Assembly (NCBI GenBank): GCA_018821435.1
Contig: JAHJME010000027.1
Span: forward strand, 1 to 64,000
Length of the DNA: 64,000 bases
From: Alphaproteobacteria bacterium
GTDB taxonomy: Bacteria > Pseudomonadota > Alphaproteobacteria > Caulobacterales > Caulobacteraceae
Direction: 5' to 3'
Positions 58,145-64,000 of this stretch are shown one piece after another. Under the pieces are notes generated by a model. It was given only the letters and a program-made list of their open reading frames with translations, was not told where the DNA came from and made no database searches. Made by a program: the position numbers and the translations under genes. Position 1 is the stretch's first letter. Every line of letters begins with the position of its first letter.

Positions 58145-58618
58145 ATGAGCGGGCTCGAGGGCGGGTGTGCGTGCGGCGCGGTGCGCTACCGGCTGAAATC
58201 CGGGCCGATGTTCGTCCACTGCTGCCACTGCAGCGACTGCCAGCGGCAGGTCGGCAGCGCGTTCGTCGTCAACGCCCTGATCGAAACTGATCGGATCGAG
58301 GTGCTGTCGGGCGAGGTGGCGCCCACGGCCATGCCCACCGACAGCGGCCGGCCGCATCTGGTCTATCGCTGCACGGGTTGCGGCACGACGATCTGGTCCG
58401 ACTACGGCGACCGCAAGGTGCTGAGCTTCCTGCGTGCGACCACCCTGGACGACCGCGCCGCCCTGCCGCCGGACGTGCACATCTTCACCCGGTCCAAGCT
58501 GCCATGGTTGACGCTGCCCGACGGCGTGCGGGCCTATGAGATCTACTACGACATGCCGAAGGAATGGCCGGCCGAGAGCCTGGCGCGACGCGAGGCGCTG
58601 CTGGGGCCGGGGCGCTAG
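58145..58618 (+). CDS. GFA/CENP-V-family zinc protein
   Basis: 157 residues from ATG 58145 (GGGGGAAAC just upstream). Zinc-binding cysteines: CACGAVRY at the N-terminus, HCCHCSDCQR in the middle, and CTGCGTTIW at about residue 77-85. This is the Mss4-like fold of glutathione-dependent formaldehyde-activating (Gfa) proteins and CENP-V. Most single-domain bacterial members do not have a demonstrated Gfa activity. It is divergent from the CYP153-like gene and precedes an old yellow enzyme gene by 82 bases; no specific role can be assigned. Confidence 0.85.
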   Translation: MSGLEGGCACGAVRYRLKSGPMFVHCCHCSDCQRQVGSAFVVNALIETDRIEVLSGEVAPTAMPTDSGRPHLVYRCTGCGTTIWSDYGDRKVLSFLRATTLDDRAALPPDVHIFTRSKLPWLTLPDGVRAYEIYYDMPKEWPAESLARREALLGPGR

Positions 58619-58666
58619 GCGCCGCTTTCAGCTTTTCTCCATGGCGCACCGGCGCCGTTCCGATAA

Positions 58667-58684
58667 ACAAGTGTTTGAACTTGT
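58667..58684. promoter_or_regulatory. Dyad ACAAGT-N6-ACTTGT before the old-yellow-enzyme gene
   Basis: Perfect 6-bp arms (58667-58672, 58679-58684), ending 16 bases before the ATG of the flavin oxidoreductase. Such ene-reductases are often under a TetR/HxlR-type repressor; none adjoins it here. Confidence 0.4.
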
Positions 58685-58700
58685 CGCCTCAGGGGATCTC

Positions 58701-59801
58701 ATGGCTTCCGACGTTCTGTTCACGCCCTTCACCTTCAAGGGCCTGACTCTGCCGAACCGCATCGTCATGGCGCCGATGACCCGCTCGTTCTCCCCCGGCG
58801 GCATCGCCACCGACGACGTGGCGGCCTATTACCGCCGCCGCGCCGAGAACCAGGTGGGCCTGATCGTCACCGAGGGCACGGGCGTGAACCGTCCGGCCTC
58901 GCTGAACGATCCGGGCGTCCCGCGTTTCCACGGAGACAAGGAACTGGCCGCGTGGGGCAAGGTCTCCGACGAGGTGCACAAGGCCGACGGCCTGATCGCC
59001 CCGCAGCTCTGGCACGTGGGCGGCGTGAAGACCCGCAGCGAGGACTGGACCCCGCCCGGCCCCTACGACAGCCCGTCGGGCCTCTCGCGGCCCGAGAAGA
59101 AGTTCGGCGAGCCGATGAGCGACAGCGACGTGGCCGACGCCATCCGCGCCTTCGCCGACGCCGCGGCCGCCGCCAAGGCCCTGGGCTTCGACGCGATCGA
59201 GCTGCACGGCGCCCACGGCTATCTGATCGACCAGTTCTTCTGGGACGGCACCAACGTCCGCGAAGACGCCTATGGCGCCAAGGATCTGCCGGGCCGCGCC
59301 CGCTTCGCGTCCGACATCCTGAAGGCGGTGCGCAAGGCGGTGGGGCCGGACTATCCGGTGATCATCCGCATCAGCCAGTGGAAGCAGCAGGACTACGACG
59401 TGAAACTGGCCCCGACGCCCAAGGCGCTGGAAGCCTGGCTGGGCGCCCTGGTCGAGGCCGGCGCCGACGTGCTGCACTGCTCGCAGCGGCGGTTCTGGGA
59501 GCCGGAGTTCGAGGGCAGCGACCTCAACTTCGCCGGCTGGGCCAAGAAGGTCACCGGCGCGCCGACGATCACCGTGGGCTCGGTGGGCCTGTCGGGCGAG
59601 TTCATCGCCGCCTTCGCCGGCGAGGGCTCCCAGCCCGCGTCGATCGACAAGCTGGAACGCATGCTGGACCGCGGCGACTTCGACATGGTCGCCGTCGGCC
59701 GAGCCTTGCTGCAGGACCCCGAGTGGGTCGTGAAGATCCGCGAAGGCCGCCACGACGAGCTGACCGCGTTCGACCGCTCGGCGATGGCGAAGCTGTACTG
59801 A
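58701..59801 (+). CDS. Old yellow enzyme family NADH:flavin oxidoreductase (ene-reductase)
   Basis: 366 residues from ATG 58701, with a weak AGGGGA upstream. TIM-barrel FMN protein: FTFKGLTLPNRIVMAPMTRSF at the N-terminus, QLWHVGG, ELHGAHGYLIDQFFWDGTN (the His pair region that hydrogen-bonds the substrate carbonyl), and C-terminal GRALLQDPEW. It reduces activated C=C bonds of enones, maleimides or nitro compounds with NAD(P)H. The catalytic Tyr of the classical OYE family is probably the one in DDVAAYYRR or a later residue and cannot be pinned down by eye. Physiological role is likely detoxification or ring reduction. Confidence 0.88.
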   Translation: MASDVLFTPFTFKGLTLPNRIVMAPMTRSFSPGGIATDDVAAYYRRRAENQVGLIVTEGTGVNRPASLNDPGVPRFHGDKELAAWGKVSDEVHKADGLIAPQLWHVGGVKTRSEDWTPPGPYDSPSGLSRPEKKFGEPMSDSDVADAIRAFADAAAAAKALGFDAIELHGAHGYLIDQFFWDGTNVREDAYGAKDLPGRARFASDILKAVRKAVGPDYPVIIRISQWKQQDYDVKLAPTPKALEAWLGALVEAGADVLHCSQRRFWEPEFEGSDLNFAGWAKKVTGAPTITVGSVGLSGEFIAAFAGEGSQPASIDKLERMLDRGDFDMVAVGRALLQDPEWVVKIREGRHDELTAFDRSAMAKLY

Positions 59802-59807
59802 TCTATC

Positions 59808-59949
59808 GCTCCTCCCCCGCAAAGCGGGGGAGGGGGACCACGAAGTGGTGGAGGGGGCGCACGGACGGAAGCTCAGAGCTGGCCGCTTCGCGCCCCCTCC
59901 GTCGGCTGCGCCGCCACCTCCCCCGTCCTCTTCGGGACGGGGGAGGAGC
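59808..59949. repeat. GC-rich intergenic palindromic element
   Basis: A 142-base element between two convergent genes. It is bounded by GCTCCTCCCCC (59808-59818) and GGGGGAGGAGC (59939-59949). Inside are nested hairpins such as CTCCCCCG-caaag-CGGGGGAG and CCCCCGTCC-tcttc-GGACGGGGG, and a larger GGAGGGGGCGC/GCGCCCCCTCC pair. Elements with this wording are widely dispersed between genes in Caulobacterales genomes. It probably works as a bidirectional terminator. Confidence 0.75.
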
Positions 59950-59954
59950 GTTTC

Positions 59955-60866
59955 TCACGCGTTGAAGTTCAGCTTCAAACCCGGCCGCGGCCAGGTCGCC
60001 TTGTAGAGCTTTCCGGTCGCCGACGCCGTGATCCAGGCGGTTGTCATGTCCGCGCCGCCGAAGCAGATGTTGGTCACCACAAGATCCGGCACCGGGTAGT
60101 GCTCGGTCGTGCCGTTCGGATCGAAGGCGGTGATGCCGCCCTTGATGATCGTGGCCACGCAGACCTTGCCCGAGGCCTCGACCGCCAGGCTGTCCAGGAA
60201 GCAGAAGTCGGGGAGGTTGGCGACGATCCGGCCCGGCGCGAAGCCCTCCGGCGGCGCCAGTTCGCCCGTGGACGCCACGTCGAACGCCCAGAGCCGGGCC
60301 AGTTGGGTGTCGGCCAGGTAGACGGTCTTCTCGTCGGGCGACAGGCCGATGCCGTTGGGGGCGATCAGGTGGTCGCGCTGGCGGCTGATGTGGCTGCCGT
60401 CGGTCTTGGCGTAGTAGATCGCGCCGAACTTGCGGCCCTCGGGCGTCGAGCAGCCGTGGTCCGAGAACCACATGCCGCCGGCCTTGTCGAAGACGATGTC
60501 GTTGGGGCCGATCAGCCGGCGGCCGTCGCAGGCGTCATAGACCGTGGTCAGTTCCTTGGTCGCCAGGTCGAAGCGCTGGATGTAGCCGCCGGTGTGGCTG
60601 GGCGGCGTGGGGCCCGGGATGGTCAGGCCGCCCTGGTCCAGCCATTCGAAGCTGCCGCCGTTGTTGGTGATGTAGATGGCGTTGTCCGGGCCGATGGCCG
60701 CGCCGTTCGGGCCGCCGCCGGTCTGGACCACCAGTTCCTTGGTCCCGTCGGACTTCACCCGGGTCAGCCGCTGGCCCTTGATCTCGGTAAGGATCACCGA
60801 GCCGTCGGCCATGGCGATCGGGCCTTCGGGGAACTCCAGCCCCTCGCAGATCAGTTCGAAATCCAT
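59955..60866 (-). CDS. SMP-30/gluconolactonase-family lactonase
   Basis: 303 residues from ATG 60866; a longer in-frame start at 60905 has no better site. Six-bladed propeller family with metal ligands: Glu in GLEFPEGPIAM, Asn in TNNGGSFEW and GPNDIVFDKAGG, and Asp in NGIGLSPDEKTVYLAD. Such proteins hydrolyse sugar lactones or other lactones with Ca2+ or Zn2+. The DHGCSTPEGRKFG stretch is typical of the gluconolactonase-like group. It converges on the old yellow enzyme gene across the palindromic element. A TGACGC-C-GCGTCA dyad lies 67 bases upstream of its start. Confidence 0.87.
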   Translation of the reverse strand: MDFELICEGLEFPEGPIAMADGSVILTEIKGQRLTRVKSDGTKELVVQTGGGPNGAAIGPDNAIYITNNGGSFEWLDQGGLTIPGPTPPSHTGGYIQRFDLATKELTTVYDACDGRRLIGPNDIVFDKAGGMWFSDHGCSTPEGRKFGAIYYAKTDGSHISRQRDHLIAPNGIGLSPDEKTVYLADTQLARLWAFDVASTGELAPPEGFAPGRIVANLPDFCFLDSLAVEASGKVCVATIIKGGITAFDPNGTTEHYPVPDLVVTNICFGGADMTTAWITASATGKLYKATWPRPGLKLNFNA

Positions 60867-60932
60867 GGCGTCCGTTCCCTCACGTTCTTCGTTGGGAGCG
60901 ACCATAGCGCGGCTTCGACCCCGCGCCAGCGA

Positions 60933-60945
60933 TGACGCCGCGTCA
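60933..60945. promoter_or_regulatory. Dyad TGACGC-C-GCGTCA before the lactonase gene
   Basis: Perfect 6-bp arms with a one-base centre, just beyond the folA stop and 67 bases before the lactonase start. The same arms occur at 58086-58099 before the CYP153-like gene. Confidence 0.45.
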
Positions 60946-60948
60946 GTG

Positions 60949-61467
<519 letters not shown>

Positions 61468-61538
61468 GGCGCTTCCTAGCGTGTCGTGCCCATGTCACCA
61501 ATCCGCGACGTGGCCGTTCTCCGGGGCGGGAGAGTTCA

Positions 61539-62483
61539 ATGGCAGGCGATTCCAAGCTGGCGATCTACGCCGCGGCGGCCGGCAACATGGCCATCGCGGT
61601 CAGCAAGTTCGTGGCGTTCCTGCTGACGGGCAGCTCGGCGATGCTGACCGAGGCGGTCCACTCGTTGGTCGACACCGGCAACCAGGGCCTGCTGCTGCTG
61701 GGCCTGAAGCGCGCGGCGCGGCCGCCGGACCCGGGGCATCCGTTCGGCCACGGGATGGAGCTCTATTTCTGGTCCTTCGTGGTGGCTCTGCTGATCTTCG
61801 CCCTGGGCGGGGCCTTCTCGATCTACGAGGGGTTCCTGCGGGTGTTCCGGCCCGAGCCGATGGTGAGCCCGTGGATCAACTTCCTGGTCCTGGGCCTGGC
61901 CATCGGGTTCGAGGGCGGCTCGTTCCTGGTGGCCTTCCGTGAGCATCGGCGCAGGCACGGCGGGCGCGGACGGTTCCTGAGCTCGATCAAGGCCAGCAAG
62001 GACCCCAGCCTGTTCGCGGTGCTGCTGGAGGACGCAGGCGCCCTGATCGGCCTGGTGATGGCCCTGGCCGGGGTCGCGGCCTCGTCGCTGCTGGGGCTGC
62101 ACTGGGCGGACGGCGTGGCCTCGATCGGCATCGGCGTCTTGCTGGTGCTCATCGCGACCTTCATGGCCAACGAGACCCGCAGCCTGCTGACCGGGGAGGC
62201 GGCCTCGCCGGAGATCGTCGCCGACGTCCGCCGCATCCTGGAGGCCGACCCGCGCGTGGTGCAGGTGATCGAGGTGCTGAGCCTGCACCTGGGGCCGGAG
62301 GAGATCCTGGTCGGCGTCACCATCGACTTCGACGACAACCTGCCGGGCGGCGGGGTCGAGGACGCGGCCAGCGAGCTCAGCGCCCGCATCCAGGCCGCCC
62401 AGCCCGCGATCACCCGCCTGTTCCTGCGCCCCGGCGAGTTCGCGGGCGAGGGCCGGCCGAAGGTAGCGCCGGCGGCGGCCTGA
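61539..62483 (+). CDS. Cation diffusion facilitator (CDF) family efflux protein
   Basis: 314 residues. N-terminal membrane segments with the metal-site motif TEAVHSLVDTGNQ (His/Asp) and a second site in HPFGHGMELYFW; a further pair in LLEDAGALIGLVMA and LHWADGVASIGIGVLL (Asp/Asp). The C-terminal cytoplasmic domain (EADPRVVQVIEVLSLHLG, DFDDNLPG) is the usual CDF dimer domain. These antiporters export Zn2+, Fe2+, Mn2+ or Co2+ against H+. The HxxxD spelling in the first motif is less common than DxxxD and resembles SLC30A9-like/MMT-type CDFs. It is divergent from folA. Metal specificity unknown. Confidence 0.88.
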   Translation: MAGDSKLAIYAAAAGNMAIAVSKFVAFLLTGSSAMLTEAVHSLVDTGNQGLLLLGLKRAARPPDPGHPFGHGMELYFWSFVVALLIFALGGAFSIYEGFLRVFRPEPMVSPWINFLVLGLAIGFEGGSFLVAFREHRRRHGGRGRFLSSIKASKDPSLFAVLLEDAGALIGLVMALAGVAASSLLGLHWADGVASIGIGVLLVLIATFMANETRSLLTGEAASPEIVADVRRILEADPRVVQVIEVLSLHLGPEEILVGVTIDFDDNLPGGGVEDAASELSARIQAAQPAITRLFLRPGEFAGEGRPKVAPAAA

Positions 62484-62520
62484 GGATGGTCGGCATCCAG
62501 CGGCGCTGCAGATTTGAGCC

Positions 62521-62541
62521 CTTCCTCCTCGATGGAGGAAG
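62521..62541 (+). terminator. Hairpin after the CDF gene
   Basis: CTTCCTCC (62521-62528), 5-base loop, GGAGGAAG (62534-62541), 38 bases past the stop. No T-run follows. Confidence 0.4.
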
Positions 62542-62614
62542 GAGGGCAAGCAGCTTTGAGGCCTTGCGCCAACCGCACGCTCAGCGTCCGATAGTGACGC
62601 TTGGGGAGCCGCGC

Positions 62615-62992
62615 ATGATCGCCTATTCGACCGTCGGGGTGAACGACATGGACCGGGCGATCCGGTTCTACGACGCCGTGTTCGCGCCGCTGGACGCGAC
62701 GCGCACCAGCACCAGCCCCACGTGGACCGGCTATGTCCGCGAGGGCGATCCGGCGCCGTTCTTCCTGACCCGGCCGTTCGACAGGGCCGAGGCGACCGGC
62801 GGCAACGGGATCATGCTGGCGTTCCGCGCCAAGGACCGCGCGGCGGTCGACGCGTTCCATGCGGCGGCCCTCGCCAACGGCGGCGTGTGCGAGGGGCCGC
62901 CCGGCGTGCGCGAAGGGATGGATCCGGTATTCTACGCCGCCTACGTCCGCGACCCGGACGGGGCGAAGCTGTGTGCGTTCGTCAGGAAATAG
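62615..62992 (+). CDS. VOC-family (glyoxalase/bleomycin-resistance fold) protein
   Basis: 125 residues from ATG 62615 with GGGGAG 6 bases upstream. MIAYSTVGVNDMDRAIRFYDAVFAPL is the typical VOC start, and YAAYVRDPDGAKLCAFVRK the typical end (the DPDG..L.AF strand). Metal ligand positions are partly changed: the first beta strand has no His and the last lacks the usual Glu before the end. It is thus probably not a glyoxalase I; many such small proteins are uncharacterised. Its last 11 bases overlap the convergent gene. Confidence 0.78.
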   Translation: MIAYSTVGVNDMDRAIRFYDAVFAPLDATRTSTSPTWTGYVREGDPAPFFLTRPFDRAEATGGNGIMLAFRAKDRAAVDAFHAAALANGGVCEGPPGVREGMDPVFYAAYVRDPDGAKLCAFVRK

Positions 62993-64000
62993 ACAGGCGA
63001 TCAGGTGCTGTCGGGACCTTCCTAGAGCGTGACAATACGCGACGAAGCACCGGCGGATCACCAGCCTTTGCTGGAAGGTTTTCGCGGGATATCTCCTCCC
63101 AATCCGGAGGACCAAATGGTGTGGGCGGTGGCGCTTCGTCGTCCGCACGCTCGGTGAGGTCGATAAGGTCGCAATCCTTCAACGCCGAGCGAAGCAGAGC
63201 CGGGCCACCGATGACATGGACCACATCGATCTCACTCCCGGCGATTTCGCCCTGAGCAAGGAGCAACGCCTCATCGAGTGTCTCCGCGACCTCGCCACCG
63301 TCCATCATGATCCATTCCTGTGCCCGCTCGCTACGCGTCACGACGATATTCAGTCTGTCCGGAAGGGGCCGTTCGGGCAAAGCGTCCCATGTTCGCCGGT
63401 CCATTACGACGGGCCGTCCGCAGGTGATCCGGTCGACGAGCGAATGGGAGGGCGTCAGACGCCACGGTAGGCGGCTCGTGAGCCATGCATCGGCTGCTTT
63501 CGTGGCGGCGACGGGACCCGCGCTGAGCCTGAATGGCGGAAGGTTCCGGATAAGGTGCGCCCGCGCCACATCCTCTGCATCAGCAAGCCAAGTTCGGGGC
63601 TTTGTTCGCAGGCGAGGCGGATTGCCGATAGGCACCCCAAATCTCAGGGTCACGACAAGGTCTGGCCGCAGGCGAAAAATGCTCGCCGGCCCACGGCAGA
63701 GGGCAACCTCGAGATATCCGTCTTGGAGGAGTTGCTGTGCTTCAGGCAGGTCTGTCGGAAGGGCGACGCGACCCCCTCGACTGGCTGCAGCCAAGGCGAG
63801 CACGCACCGAACCTCGTATGGCAATCGCGAAATTCGCCGGTAGATCAGCCAGCGTTTGAGAGCGATGTGCGGCCCCTTCGAGAAGACGAAGCCCACCAGC
63901 ATCATTAAAAGGCCCGCAGCTGTGACTGCGCAGCCAGCCAACAAGCTTGCGAGAGCTAGCAGCAGGAGGGGACCTTCGGTCGATTTGGAGCCCGTCAGCG
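62982..64000 (-). CDS. Membrane-anchored protein with a degenerate dihydrofolate-reductase domain (5' end outside window)
   Basis: The frame is open to the right edge; TTG at 63944 could start it but upstream codons continue a hydrophobic helix, so the start is probably beyond the window. Order: a long membrane segment (PLLLLALASLLAGCAV, TAAGLLMMLVGFVF), a basic, helical region (RWLIYRRISRLPYEVRC) of about 90 residues resembling SieB-like membrane proteins only weakly, then a linker, then a DHFR-like domain to the end: LSAGPVAATKAADAWL, LPWRLTPSHSLVDR, RPVVMDRRTWDALP, LNIVVTRS, VIGGPALL. Against folA the catalytic Asp is Ser, the Met20 loop (NGVIGRDG) is lost and GRKTW is DRRTW. Base composition is less GC-rich than its neighbours. 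Function unknown; enzyme activity is unlikely. Confidence 0.75.
   Translation of the reverse strand, partial: LTGSKSTEGPLLLLALASLLAGCAVTAAGLLMMLVGFVFSKGPHIALKRWLIYRRISRLPYEVRCVLALAAASRGGRVALPTDLPEAQQLLQDGYLEVALCRGPASIFRLRPDLVVTLRFGVPIGNPPRLRTKPRTWLADAEDVARAHLIRNLPPFRLSAGPVAATKAADAWLTSRLPWRLTPSHSLVDRITCGRPVVMDRRTWDALPERPLPDRLNIVVTRSERAQEWIMMDGGEVAETLDEALLLAQGEIAGSEIDVVHVIGGPALLRSALKDCDLIDLTERADDEAPPPTPFGPPDWEEISRENLPAKAGDPPVLRRVLSRSRKVPTAPDRLSIS

Noticed and set aside
62982..63944. Right-edge protein as a normal second dihydrofolate reductase
   Set aside because: Catalytic Asp and the Met20 loop are missing, and a membrane segment plus about 130 unrelated residues precede the domain.

Overview
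The window is GC-rich and densely coded, with many overlapping stop/start junctions. It reads as the chromosome of an alphaproteobacterium, most likely a member of the Caulobacterales (Caulobacter/Phenylobacterium-like). This is an inference from the gene families: several TonB-dependent receptors, a CYP153-type P450, heteromeric acyl-CoA dehydrogenases, and a GC-rich intergenic palindrome of the kind common in that order. I saw no rRNA, tRNA, CRISPR array, insertion sequence, integrase or origin.

Layout. 1-2.5 kb: end of an ABC-type efflux system (membrane fusion protein, outer-membrane factor, ATPase; the permease is not in the window). 2.6-5.6 kb: a purple-acid-type phosphatase, a cyclopropane-fatty-acid synthase and a four-fold-repeat membrane protein. 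5.8-10.5 kb: D-amino-acid catabolism (Lrp-type regulator divergent from alanine racemase, D-amino acid dehydrogenase and a RidA-like protein), then an MFS exporter. 10.5-15.9 kb: a leftward five-gene operon (class II aldolase, tartrate/isopropylmalate-type dehydrogenase, MDR dehydrogenase, aldehyde dehydrogenase, nitronate monooxygenase) divergent from a TauD-type dioxygenase.

16-55 kb is a large catabolic region. A tightly overlapping rightward operon (17.4-23.2 kb) encodes a 3-ketosteroid-dehydrogenase-like flavoprotein, an alpha/beta hydrolase, an SDR, a 3Fe-4S ferredoxin, a P450 and an MDR dehydrogenase. A TetR regulator follows. Leftward genes (LLM flavin oxidoreductase, ThDP enzyme, MFS transporter, Gfo/Idh oxidoreductase) lead to three paralogous TonB receptors. 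These are interspersed with esterases, a serine hydrolase, three large/small acyl-CoA dehydrogenase pairs, an enoyl-CoA hydratase, two types of acyl-CoA ligase, a second SDR, a second MFS transporter, and GntR and TetR regulators. Together they suggest outer-membrane uptake, ester hydrolysis, oxygenation, dehydrogenation, CoA activation and partial beta-oxidation of a hydrophobic, perhaps cyclic or steroid/terpenoid-like compound. The substrate cannot be read from the sequence. No thiolase and no ferredoxin reductase are present in the window.

55-64 kb is more mixed: an adhesin-E-like secreted protein, a CHRD protein, a CYP153-like P450, a GFA-family protein, an old yellow enzyme, an SMP-30-type lactonase, dihydrofolate reductase, a CDF cation transporter and a VOC protein. 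At the right edge is a membrane-anchored protein whose C-terminal half is a degenerate dihydrofolate-reductase domain.

The most interesting signals are: the DHFR-like membrane fusion; an AT-rich element (TATAGKRTAATAAWT) at six places before catabolic genes; a dyad shared by a TetR gene and the third TonB receptor; a frameshifted serine-hydrolase remnant; a P450 lacking its I-helix acidic residue; and a vicinal Cys-Cys conserved in all three TonB receptors.
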